From: Albula goreensis
Lineage: Eukaryota > Chordata > Actinopteri > Albuliformes > Albulidae
Length of the DNA: 64,000 bases
NCBI GenBank assembly: GCA_022829145.1
Contig: CM040742.1
Coordinates: forward strand, 12,371,131 to 12,435,130
Direction: 5' to 3'
A program made the position numbers and the translations under genes. Below the pieces are notes generated by a model. That model searched no databases. It was not told the origin of the DNA and saw only the letters and a list, made by a program, of their open reading frames with translations. Positions 1 through 12,900 of the stretch are shown piece by piece; within the stretch, counting starts at the first letter, position 1, and the number at the start of each line of letters is the position of its first letter.

Positions 1-3000
1 GTAGTTTTAAATGAAAACGCTATATTTCAACATTTGGATAGGCTGGACTTGTTCTCAGGGACCACCATCTCAGTCAAACTTTGAAGGTTTGCCATTGCTA
101 TTGCTGTTTATTTTGAGATAGCATAAAAAATTGGCATATTGGCCTTTCTGACTGAGAGCTGATCTGGGGCTTATAATATGATTTACCATGTATGATAAAC
201 TGTGAGGTAAAAACTGAATCATCTCATTGAGTGTATGAAAATTAGACGTTAAGGAACATGTTGGGCTGGTTATACCCACATGCCAGGTCAGGAAGTCACA
301 CCTCCTAAGGCTCCTTTGGTTTTTGCAATCCCACAATTCCACCCTCACTTTTTAAAAACCATGTTCCAGTCCTAGCACTTCACATTTAAACAACTCCTGA
401 TGCATCTTGAAGTCCAGTATCACTGGCCTCTGTACGTGCAGAATAATGTGCTCATGAAAGTTTGTGTTGCTGCGTTTGGCTCAGAGAGGCCAGTACTCTG
501 CATTGAAATCTCTGACCCACCAAGCAAGTGTTTCAGACCAGTTTACTTTGTTCTGTTCTGATGATGATAATGTCATATTTTCATTGTTTCATTCAGCTTC
601 ATATACTTAAGTTGAATTAAAATGTTGCTGATTGTTTTTTTATTTATTTTTATATGAAAGTACACCGTACAGTATAACAGTGTTAAATATGTGCTTTGAT
701 TCACTCTGCTTTTTTTTTTTCCCTCCCTTCTCTGTCTGTTCATCTCTGCCATGCTAACCTCCTTCTGCTTGGTCTTGAATTCGCCTTTGTCATCTCGCTG
801 GGTATGGATCTCGGCTTCCTGCCTTGACCCAGAAGATGTCATTGTCTAATGCTTGAATGCTTCCTGTTCAATTCGTGCTGCAGAGCAGCATCTTGGCTAC
901 TCTAAATGGATGGCTCAAATAACTCTTGTCAGTGAGGCTTGCAAATGGAATGTTTTTTCCTTCAATTAAACTGGTGTTGTACCACCTCCTCTGCATTTAC
1001 AGAACTTGTTCCATCACAGAAACATATATAATCAGCACTTGTTTCCTGTTTTGTAGACAGGACTCCATTTCATATTTTGAAAAATACTGCAGTGTATTAG
1101 TAGTATCACAGCAGGGATCAAGTCCATGATTCTGAATTCTGATTGCACCATTGATTGGAATTTTGGGTGGGCACATACTTCTGGTTTAAATAAATAAATA
1201 AATAAATAAACAAACAAATAAATAAATATACAGTAAGGCTGTTGTAGCCATTTAAAAATTTATTTCTGACATGTTACAGTGAAGGATTTTGTTGTAAATC
1301 AATCAATACAAGGGTTATTTGAGCCTGCCTCCTGCACCGTACGTGTGTAACTAACTGCGAGATGAGAGGACTTGGATACCAAAGATTTTGGCAAGCTAAT
1401 CAGCAAGATATGGGATTTACGACTGTCCTTTTCCCCCGACACTGAACCCGACGATCACATTATAGGCCAGCAGTGTGGGGCGTCTGATCTAATTCTCCGG
1501 CATGACCAGCAGCAGGTTCAGCTTATATCAGCCGTTCCAAACTCGGGGATGAAATTTGAAGGGGTGGGGTGCAGTGGAGGTGGGTTTTTGTGTATCTTTA
1601 AAGTATCCCTGAAAACATTTTCTTTTTTATTTAAAATGTGTCTTTATGTCCTGATAAAATAATACAGATTTTGTCTTTATTGACCAACATAACAGGCTAG
1701 TGAGCTAGAATGGCTAATTACTTCAGTGAAGTTCCCTGTAAGAGAACAGATGTTTTGTTTTGAAACAGGTTAATGATTTAAAGTGGCAGATTTCAGCAGT
1801 GCTCAGAGATAAGACGGTCGTGTGGATAACATCACAGTGCTCTGAGAAATGGACCAGTTTCTAAACTGAAACAAAGCAAAGCAACCTGTAGCTTGTGATC
1901 TTGGCAAACTATTTTACTGTGACCTTATGTGCCATTGAGCTAGCTGTCAGTAATGCTGGTGGTAACCTTTGAAATTATGTCCTATATCCTATTGCCAGCC
2001 CCCAGGCTTTCATAGATATAGTTGAGACATTTCTGGTCTGAATACCTTTTTTCCCTGATGAATCAGAGGGAAGAGAAACACACCTCAGACAGATGGAGCA
2101 AATGTTCATGGTAAAATGGTGGCATCAGACCAGTGTCTAAATTTAAGGGCACCTAATGACTTCATTGCTGAGAATTCCCTTGAGGCTTTGACAGTTTTAT
2201 TATTAGCTTGCTGCCTCAGTCTATGTTAATGAGATTAACTTCTTCCATATGTGAAATAGGTGCCTGTCAAATGTAATTGAATATTGTTCCCAAAATAATG
2301 AAATAGTTCTATGATTTAGCTTGCACAAACCATAAAGTTAGATGAGGTACAACCAACCAGGTATTTTTCACTAGTCTGTTTTGGGCACTGAAAACAGAGC
2401 AAGAGACTAGGGACTTGATTTTGGATTTCTCCATGTAATGGATTTCAGATGTAATGAATTTGGTTAAAAAATAAAAAACTGACAATCAAATATGTAAATC
2501 TGTTGAAACTACAGTTTTTATTTTCCACTGGTGTTGATGTTTTGAAAACAAGCGCATTTACTTTGCCTACATTTTTAGACACCAAGGACAACTTTAGCCT
2601 TCCTGATTTGAATGACCATGTTAAAAATGATTAACCAGACCTCCCTAGAAATCTTTCCAAAGTGGTACATCATGTCTTGTATTAAATACAGTACCTGCAT
2701 CAGCAAACCCTTTGCATTGAGCAAATTGGACATTAAAATCACTATGAACTGCCAATTTGATTAAAAAAATTTTTTACATTCATTTACATCTTTTCATTTA
2801 CGCAGACAGATCAGTTGACATGGCTGATCTCACACTGTTGCACTGGGGGGGACATTGTTAAAAAAAGCCACTTTAGCTTTTGTTAGGCTTGGTCCTGCAG
2901 CTTGGTAGTTTTTAAATGAGGACCTGCAGAAGGAAAGCCAGTCCTGTCTGTATGTGAAACAAAAGCAGCGGTTTCCCTCCTCATACTGGGGAAGCTACTG

Positions 3001-3713
3001 CAGTCGTCATGGCGCAGTAATCAATCTAAGTGTCTTAATTCCATTAGCGTGACATTGTTATGGAGCTTAGGGCACAATTTATATTGCATGCTACTATTTT
3101 TGCTCTCCAGGACAGGTTCTTTTTGCTGTTTGAAACCGCCTTTGAGTGATCCAAAATTGAGGGTTGAATACTAATCCTTCTTTTCCCTGTTTGGTTTTGA
3201 GGGGAAGAAGGCAGTGAGCAGTGCAAGGGTGGCTGGCAGTGTTGGCTGGTTTTTGCTTTTTCCGTTCTGGTCATCGGTTGTGTAATAAATTGTTGTTACT
3301 GAGTTAGTCACTAATGCTGAAACAGGCTGTTGAGATTTGAAGGAACCAATGCCTTTTAGAGAGAAAATATGTTGAAGTAGCAACAGCTAGTATAATCCAC
3401 AATTATAGCATGCCCATATAAACTCAGTAATACTTTACTGAGCTATGTGTAGTAGCACATGATGTTGTTTTTTTTTTTTTTTTTTTTTTTGTAAGTTTCA
3501 AACCAAGACATGAAAAAACCAGCCTGTTAATAGGTTGATACATCCTATGGTCAAACCTATTTTTTTCAGATTTGTGTCAGGGCTGGGAGTGGGTGTGTCA
3601 CATTTTAAGTTCCTTTTTAGTGTCAGCAGGCGCCCCCTGCTGGATGTCTGTGATAACAGCTTGTGTTATATGTGCTGTCCTGCTTCTCCTATTCCAACCT
3701 CCCTGCTGCGTAG
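1..3713 (+). other. flot2: flot2 upstream intron (left end of window)
   Basis: No exon is recognisable here. The N-terminal flotillin-2 segment (start MGNC, then the GGWAWAWW stretch) should precede the first exon seen, but I cannot find codons for it, so those exons lie left of the window. The stretch holds A/T-rich sequence, an AAAT-type simple repeat near 1188-1227 and T tracts near 710 and 3468-3490. A less AT-rich block at about 1360-1580 has an open frame of no family I know. Confidence 0.7.
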
Positions 3714-3804
3714 ACTGTCACTGGAGATTATGACCATCCTCTGTCGCTGCGAGAATATCGAAACCTCGGAGGGTGTACCCTTGGATGTCACAGGGGTCGC
3801 TCAG
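3714..3804 (+). CDS. flot2: flot2 alternative exon 'a'
   Basis: 91-nt exon with acceptor tgcgtag and donor gtaatg. It completes an Arg codon and then encodes 30 residues containing [20 protein letters not shown]. It is homologous to the exon at 4474-4564: 19 of 31 residues are identical, counting the shared Arg. From memory it matches the form usual in zebrafish Flot2a. It has an extra Cys (LCRC) that the other version lacks. Confidence 0.93.
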
Positions 3805-3920
3805 GTAATGAAACTGCAAAAAAAAAAAAAAAAAAACCAACCTTGTACCCAATGGGGTCATGTGGGTGGGGCCGAAAAAAACAACAAACAAACAAACACG
3901 AGTCTAACTTTGAGTGCCTC

Positions 3921-3951
<31 letters not shown>

Positions 3952-6900
3952 GTTATTTTTCCTGTCTAACTCATGACTGACTCCCTTCTGCAGCAAAGGG
4001 AGGGACGGACACTTTCACTAACCCTTTCTTGCCTCTTGACTCGGCTCACGCTTTGTTGGCATCTTCACCCCAAGTGCTTTTGGCAACAGGGCCTGGGAAT
4101 GTTTTGCTAGGAAAAAGCCATGGCAATCTAATGCCCTCCACCACCACCAATAATAATAATAAAAAACTATCACACAGATTTACAGAAAATAATGAAGTGA
4201 CAATTGGTGGCACCTCGGCAATGGATTGAGAAGTCTCTGTTTAAAAAAAAAAAAAAATAAATAAAAAAATTCCAGGAGCATTCCATTGTCTTGATCTTGT
4301 TGTGAACGCACTTGGAGGGGACCTCTAAGGTTTTTGGCGTGAAGATTTTTGTTCTTTCTTTCATTCTGATTATTATTTTTTCCCCTTTTAAAGGTAGTCT
4401 TTGGTCCATTTATTTTCTTTAATTTTTTTTTTCACTTTATCTGGAACATGCCAATTTCTTACGTTCTCCACAGGATTACCCTTGAGATAATGACCCTGCA
4501 GCCCAAGTGTGAGGATGTAGAGACAGCGGAGGGGGTAGCTATTACTGTCACTGGGGTGGCTCAGGTAAATCCTCACCTTCTGGGAATGCCTACTTCAGCT
4601 CAGCCGTGCCCAGTCTCCCCACAGACCAGTTAATGGGCGAATGAGGTTTCATGGCAACGGAACCAAATGGGCGGAGCTACTGTACCTTTCCAGCCAGGCT
4701 GGACATATGAAGGTTTCGATGGCTGATGTAACAGATGTGTAAATCTTGTTTCTCACTAGCCCCCAAAACATAGAACAAACACAGCCAAAGAAAGAACAAC
4801 ATGCAATGAAACAACATTAAATCCCAATATAAACTCTTTCTGTGGGAAATCCCGTTACTTAAATGGAGATTAATATGCTATGTGTTGATTAAAACATATA
4901 ATTACCTTGTTTATAACTTTGTGTCTATATAGAGCTTTAATGCCCTCTTAGTGCTTGTCATCTGGTCTTTGGCTGTATTCAGTCAGCATTTCGCAGGCCA
5001 GTGAGAGAAAAATTTTCATATCTGTTATGTCTCTGTCCCAACCTGTATATGTTTGATTTAGGTTACCAGCAAGGTTGACAAACCCTGCCAATGTTTTTGT
5101 TCCACCCATACACTAAACTGGGTGATTCCAGTTCGCTCAACTCTTCATCCAAGTAGGGGAGCTAAGTACAGAAATCAGCTGGATTAGTGCCTGGGTAGAA
5201 CAAAAACATGGTGGTGCGTCTTTTCTCTGATGCCAGGGTTCTCTCACCCCTGGTTTTAAGGACTTGACTGAATGGAAGCAGTCGTTGTATTTTGTCTGAG
5301 GAGAGCAAAACCCTCTTGACTGGTTCAACAGTGTCAGTGTTTGATAGCTCATCCCACCATTTTTGGGATTCATGAAACCTCATTCTACCATCCCTACTAC
5401 AGACCTCCAGGAAATAATTACTGCAGGGGTCCCCTAAACCTAGTCCTGGGGTACCCCTGTGTGTGCTGGTTTTCATTTCAACCAATCTCCTACTCCGTTA
5501 AGGTTTTTTTTTGTTTTTTTTTTTTTCCTTTTCCTCCTTAAATGTATTTTAGACACAAGGTGGCAGGTAGGGTTCACTGGTATTTGTTTTGGCTTTCAAC
5601 TGTTTTAAATAAATAATGGTTAAAACAATGATTTAACAAGGTACAAGTTAACTAGGTATCAGCATTTCAGACTTCACTGATTTCAGCTGTAGGACTATGC
5701 ATAATGAATGCAACCTCTTTGTAAAGGAATCAGTCACCACTGCACCTGACTAAAATGTAATTTCTGTAAACTGATTTAACTGATTAAGAGTCCTGAAATG
5801 AGGAATGTGGAATGTTCATTCTAAGTAATGCTGTTGGTAAATCATCCATCAGTGAACATGTAAAGAAGGTAAAAGCAGTTTCAACAGCTCTTGGTAGTTC
5901 AGGAATTGGGATTATGGTTGTATGGAAAACCAGCATACACAGAGAGTACCTCAAGATTGAGGTTGGTAACCCCTGTCTTATACATAGCGGAATCAGTGTT
6001 TTTCCACATGCGCGCACACACACTCACACACCACAGTAAAGGTAAATTATTCTCCAAAATGCATCATATTCTCAAACTAATCTTTACCTTTGGAAAACCT
6101 TTTAGCAGGGTACTTTGACCTACACTGTATTTGCAAAATGGTAGAGCTGTAGATACAATGTATCATTATTTTAACTGTGAAAATATGTAATATGTAGAAT
6201 GCAGGGTGTGCTGGTAGCCTTTGATCAGCAGTAGCAAATCACACTGATTTTGAATTTTATGTTACCTTTAAAGTTCAATGTGTATGTCCCTGACAAAAAA
6301 ACACAGGAGGTATATGAGAGTTTAAATTGTTGTAATATATGATTTTAAATTACATTGGCATTGATTATTATACTTTTGGGGGATAGGTTTAGTGAGGGAA
6401 CACATTTAAAAATGTCACAATAATGAAATGGCACAGCTTGATTTGGTAAACAGGATGCTGCGAACATGAGTTTCCAGAGTCATTGACCTTCCACACACTT
6501 TGGTTTTTTTTTTTTTTTTTTTTGTTATTCAAAATTTTTTTTTTTTTTTTTCAAGTTCACAATAGTTCACACTTGGATGGCAGGGGAAGGGTAGGATGGA
6601 ACTGGAGGGTCTGAGCTGTGTTTCTGCATCCAAACATTGTATCACCATAATCTCTCCCTATGCTTTTTTGTTGTCCCTGTGCCAAGATTTGCAGTGTGTT
6701 GAAGACAATGAGCCATCTTACTGAAATGATCAAGTTGAAGCACACACTTTTTTTTTGAAAATCAAACTTCTTATATGAGCTATCTTTAGCTACTTAAGGT
6801 ATTAAGTCCTTCTTGCACTGTATCATATTTTCACTCTGAAATAAATTCATACAGACACCTTTTCAGTACCACAAAAATATGATGAATATGTTTAGTGGGT

Positions 6901-9900
6901 TATATGTTGTATGTATTTTCATGGCTTTAAACCAGTGCCACGCCATTCCACACCCCCCCACACCCCAGTGTTTAGTAAAATGAAAATCACCTGATTAAAA
7001 ATCTTCACAGATTGAGGATTGTTTGTAGCAGGTTTTAACTGTGCATTAGGATTAACTTATTCTTGTTCCCAATTCCTTGTTGGTTTGAACATTTAATACT
7101 GTGGTTAATTAGATCTGCTTCTATTGTTCTGCCCTTCCTATACAGAATTAGGGCAGCGACTGAAGCAAGTCACACAATGCTTTGCTCATCAGCAAATCAT
7201 CTTCCTGAGTCTGAATTGTGTCATGTTGATTGCAGAGCTGTCATGGGACAAAGAGCCCTTGTGTAGCATGTAACCGAGGACGTGTTCTCAGTAGAGATGG
7301 CTGTAAATGACCCATCTTTATAACATTGTGAAGGTTTCACTCCCTTACAATCAAAGAGTACATTTACAGACATTTACAGAAATATTTCCAAAAGATTTAC
7401 AGTAAAATCTGCAGTGAAGTGATTCTGAAGTCTTGGACTTATCAGAGAAAAATGTGTCACTCTCATTGGCTGCGAAGAGTTACTCAGAAGAACAATAGTC
7501 AAAAGATGCACTGAAGTCTTGATTTTTTTTTTTCTTTTTCTTTTCCATTTGTATTTACTTTTCATCTGTATATGTTTATTCCTGTCTTGTGTGTGTGGAA
7601 CTTTTCACAGCATGCTGTAAAACAGTTGTGTGTAGTGGAGGAGATGCCGCTGATGTGGAACAGTAGGGGGCGCTCACGAATGCAGCCGTCCCCCATTTTG
7701 CTTGCGTTGATACCGATTTTTTTTTCCTTGTGTTTTTGCTTTTTTTTTTTTTGTATTTGCCCTGGAATTAAAAAGCCACATCCTTTGAGCAGTGTCTACC
7801 CCTTTACTGCATGCTGTGTGTTGCAGTGCTCCTCCACTCCTCTGCTACAGCTCAAGGATCAGCTCACTGTGTTCCCCTACAGGGCGGTGGCCAAATCTTC
7901 ACACACCGGCACCACTTCCATTGCAGGGTAGTGATGGCAGAGTGAGGTGTCAAATTTTAAACTTAAAAAAAAAAAAAAAAATGGGCAAAATAGCATATAC
8001 TATCTGTCACTCACCAGTTTTAACCAATTGTCATTTCACTGTGTGATTGGTTTAAATAGGTGACTGAGAGCTCATTGTAGCTCCGCCCTTATTGAGGTTC
8101 AGGGAACCTCACTTATCCAGCACTGCTGCAGTGATGTTCCAACTGAGTCCAGGGGAACCCTGCTGTGTATGCTGGGTTTTGTTCCAACACAAACTGTAAT
8201 CTCCAAATTACATGTCGCTGTTGATTGGGCGTAATTTCCTTCTTAAGAATGATGTACCTGTTTAAACTCTCATTATCTTATTATGTCATAAATGTTTATG
8301 TCTGCCTTGAAAAATAAATTGTTAATATTAACATCCCTACATTTATAATTAACAAGATCTAGTAATACTTTAATTTTCAATAAAGTGAAATATGACAATG
8401 GATTCCCTTAGAATGAGGTTATGATTTTTAATTGAATACATTATGAAGTAAGCTGACTTTTTGAAAATGAGTCCATTACAGACTAAGTGATAAAATCAAT
8501 GATAATCAAGAGTGAAGTAACAGTGATGGGAGAATATTGGTCTTATGGCACAAGAATGGGTGGAGTGTACCCTATACTGCTAGTGACCTGTATATTTGAA
8601 CCAATCATTGTGTAATGTGAGGAGCAGAATCTTGTGATTGGTACAAATAATTTGGTGATTGACAGCTAACCATAACACCACCCATTTTTCCCCCCATCAA
8701 GTTTAGCCAATGCACCAAAGGAACAGCTCAAATACAGGGGATATGGTAACAAACCAGACCAGCACCATATTAAAGTAAAGGGAAAATTAAATGAATTATC
8801 ACCAGGTTTACTTTTAAAAGCATTTGCTGTGGCAGAAACCAGCATACACAGAGGAGAACAAGGACTGAATTTGTACAAAACTGCACTATTGCACCTTCTC
8901 CCTTTCTGCTCTGGAGGAAGGAGAAACCCCATAACCACACTTACCAATGTCTGATGAGTGACAGGGTTTGGGCTATGTGCAGCACAGTCATGTGCCTTAT
9001 AACCAAAGGTGGGGGAGGGATAACTATATACAGCAAGGGTGTCAAACTCCTAGGGCCACAGTTTCTGCAGGTTTTTAAGTTTTAGTTGTTTTTTTTTTTT
9101 TAAACTTTGCAGCCAGTTTAGGTCTGGCTTATTGTTGAAATGAAACAAAAAGTCAGAAGAGGTTGTGGCTCTTGAAGACTGGGATTTGACAGCTCCTTCT
9201 TTGTTTAGGGAATGGGACTTCTATCAGGTGTCATAGTGAAAGCCCCCTCTCGTCATTTAGAATCAGAGTTGTGTACCACCAGTGATGTGAACTCCATTGC
9301 ATCTGAATATGAAGAACAGTCTATGAGTGTGTGTATGCTGGTTTTGACTCCAACCTCCTCTCACCATAAAGGAATTACTTCTGGTATTTGCTAAATTATG
9401 TATATTTGTTTGGACATAGACATGCATATGAAGGCAAACAATTTAATCGCAACACTTTGCAGATATCCTGTACTTAAAACAGATACATATGGTACACATT
9501 GTTTAACATGTAATGAACCAACGAAGGTGACTGGTTGGAGTGAGAAGCAGCCTGGCCCTCAGTACTGGGTTTGAGACCCCTGTTGTTGGGGGATTTTGTT
9601 TGATAAAAAATCCCCTTATTTATGTATTTAACAATGTCAAGCAACTTTTAGTTATGTAAGATGAAAATGCAATTTTATCACTGTAATTAATGTAATTTTC
9701 ACAATGTGACATTTTATTTGCTATCGATGTACACTCAATTCTTGCACAGCTTAGCTTCTTCAGGAGTTGAGAAGAGATATTTGGATCACATTAATTAGTG
9801 CATTAATAGACCTTCGTCAGTGGCTTTCTGACCTACCAGAATATTTTAAAGTGTGCACATATTAAACATTTCTCATAATGTATGACCTTGCTGTTACAGG

Positions 9901-12900
9901 AAGGTATTATTTGGCTCTTCCTGTAGCTAACCTCACCTAGGAGTAATAGCAGAGTCATTGTCAATGCCATTTCAGACTGCAGTCCTCGAGAGCTGCAGCA
10001 TCTCCTGGTTTTTGGTGTGCTTCTGCATTGAAGTGATTGATGAAAGTCCTCGATTGGCTAAAGCATCCAAACACCCTGTTTCCAACGTCTACATGGGTTG
10101 CTGATTGAAAACTAATCAACAAAAACAAACCTATAGGAACTGCATTCCTCCTGGACTGTATTTTGAGATCTCTGATGTAAAACAGGAGCTGCCAGGCCTG
10201 TTAATATAGGGTGCTGTAGGGTGTGCTGGTTGCTCACCCCTGGTGTAAATGGTGCCCAACACTGCAGGCCCGCAAGACTCTAGTCCCTCTGCACAGTATT
10301 AAACCACTGCATTAGTGTTTTGTGTGAATACCTGATACTCTGAAGTAATGTTTTAAACATGTCATTTAATGGCCTTGGTGGTTACACTGATAATACAAAT
10401 GAATTTCCCCCTTGGAGTGCCATATGTTTAAAAACTAGGCCACACTCTGGAAGAACACTCACTTCAATCAGTCACTTAGCTATATAATAAAACTGTGAAA
10501 CATTAACCTAGATTATTCTGGAAAAATAATCACTTGGAAACAAAACACATGGATGTAGTGGACCAACAACAGCAGAATCCCCCATATTACATATGCTGTG
10601 TAACAGTTCTAAGACTGCAGACTGCAGGATTTGGTTCTTGTTTTTTTTTTCCTTTTCCAGATTTAAGTTTTCATTGCTAATGACCTAGTTTCGTCTCACC
10701 AGGTCAAAGTCATGACGGACCAAGATCTGCTGGGAGTTGCCTGTGAGCAGTTTTTGGGTAAATCTGTGTTGGAGATCAAAAGCGTAGTCCTGCAGACCCT
10801 GGAGGGACATCTGCGCTCCATCCTGGGTGAGCAAATTTCAGCTGAAAACGACCTGCTCTTAAGGCCCCTCCATACTTTAGACAAACCATATTTGCCTGCT
10901 CCAGCCATTTAAACTTATTTTTTGCAGTGCATTGCTCAAGTAATGCCTATTTAAATGCAAGTTGACAATTATTTTAAAGAGGTATGTTGCAAATTCTTTT
11001 GGTTAAAATTTCACGTCAGCTTTCAGACAACCGCCATTCTCGGTGGTGTTAGTGTCTCTGAGGTTCTGCTGTATATCTGTGATGTACTGCAGTACATCGC
11101 TTCCCATATCGGTCTGTAGACTAAGACCTCCTGCTGCAGTTGTGTAGAATTTGGGAAGATCCCCTGACCCTTGACCTATGTTGAATCCAGGCACACTGAC
11201 AGTAGAGCAGATCTACCAGGACAGGGACCAGTTTGCCAGGCTGGTGCGGGAGGTGGCGGCTCCAGACGTGGGCCGGATGGGCATCGAGATCCTCAGCTTC
11301 ACCATCAAGGTATGTGTGGGCGTCACCAAGGAAATGCTAGGCATCCAGCTCCCTGTCGCACTTGGTTCTGGGAGGAGAGAGTGATCAGTCTGTCCTCTTT
11401 CTGTATTTTATCCCCTTAATCCTGTGTTTTTTTAGACGGTAGGAGAGTTTAGAGCATGTTGGATGAAGAGGGAGCAGAGATACATTCACACCCTGACTAT
11501 GCTTGGGATGTGGGAACTGCTTTTTCCCCTTGAATTATGACAAGCTGTTAAATGTATGTAATTTAGCAGCTGTCAACATCTTGGGAGATGATTTACTGTT
11601 AATGATCATTGAATGTGTGCCCTTTGTCCACCTTGCAGGACGTCTATGATAAGGTTGACTACCTGAGCTCACTGGGGAAGACGCAGACGGCCGCAGTCCA
11701 GAGAGATGCTGACATTGGAGTGGCAGAAGCAGAGAGAGATGCAGGAATCCGGGTACGGTAACCACAGGAACAAATCCCAGTATCTCATTGGTCCTGATTA
11801 TTCCAGATTAATTCAGATATACAGATTTTTTGAGACCCTAGATGTCTTAGTCAGAGGCAGAGGACTGAGTACATCATAGTTGTATTGGCTCAGTGAGGTT
11901 TTACATCTGATAAAGATTTATTCCTCTCTTGTCTCCCTTTGTAGGAAGCTGAGTGCAAGAAAGAGATGATGGACGTCAAGTTTAAGGCTGACACCAAGAT
12001 GGCCGATTCCAAGCGAGAACTGGAAATGCAGATAGCCGCCTTCAACCAGGAAGTGAACACCATGGTAACTGAAGTGGGGGAAATAAAAAAAAAACAAAAA
12101 CCCTGTTTAATTTTTACTGTTACCATAAAAAATGAAAATACTATTTAACATTACACTAACATCAAATGTAAGTTAACATGCTCATACACGCACACGCACC
12201 CCGACACACATGTGCAAACACACACACATCAAACCAATGAGTGTGACCCCTGTGCGCTTCCCCTGGCTTACATGCTGATCTATCTCTCGCTCCTGTAACA
12301 GAAAGCTGAGGCCCAGCTTGCCTACGAGCTGCAGGCAGCCAAGGAGCAGCAGAAGATCCGGCAGGAGGAGATTGAGATTGAGGTGGTGCAGAGAAAGAAG
12401 CAGATCACCATTGAGGAGAAGGAGATCCTCAGGACGGACAAGGAGCTGGTGGCAACAGTCAAGCGGCCAGCTGAGGCTGAGGCTTACAAGATGGAGCAGC
12501 TGGCCGAGGGACAGAAGTAGGTTTCCCAGAATGCCTTTCAAAGAACCCATCATAATTACCATGCTAACGTTAGCATTGCGTAGGCTTGCATCTTCCAGCA
12601 GTAAGCCTTTGGGGAAAGCAAAAATGCAAATGCAACCCACCCCCACCCACAGCCTCCAGGGCCAGGTTTTCCCACTCTTGCTTCCTTGCTGCACCCTTCA
12701 AAATTGCACTGGGGTTGAATGAGCCTCTGAAAGGTGTGTGCTGGAGTTGTGTGGTGAAAGATGTATGAATTCCAGTGTATGTTTACTAGATGTCAAATCA
12801 GAGAGTGAACATCTGGAAAACAGACTTTTTTTTGCCAAAGGTTGCCTACGAGCTTATTACCTCCCTTAGATTTCAAAGCAAAGCTGGTTGGCTCAGAAAA

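Larger units (their letters stand above)
4565..10702 (+). other. flot2: flot2 6.1-kb intron, repeat-rich
   Basis: No coding signal. It contains at least two inverted-end MITE-like elements (about 5423-5978 and 8143-8868), fragments of the dispersed repeat with 'ggggtgtcaaactcc' and 'tgctggttttcattccaac' phrases near 9038-9090, 9330-9360 and 9965-10260, and T tracts at 6500-6551. Confidence 0.7.

Noticed and set aside
12182-12722. 170-codon minus-strand and 134-codon plus-strand frames over flot2
   Set aside because: Shadows of the GC-rich flot2 exon at 12302-12516 in wrong frames.
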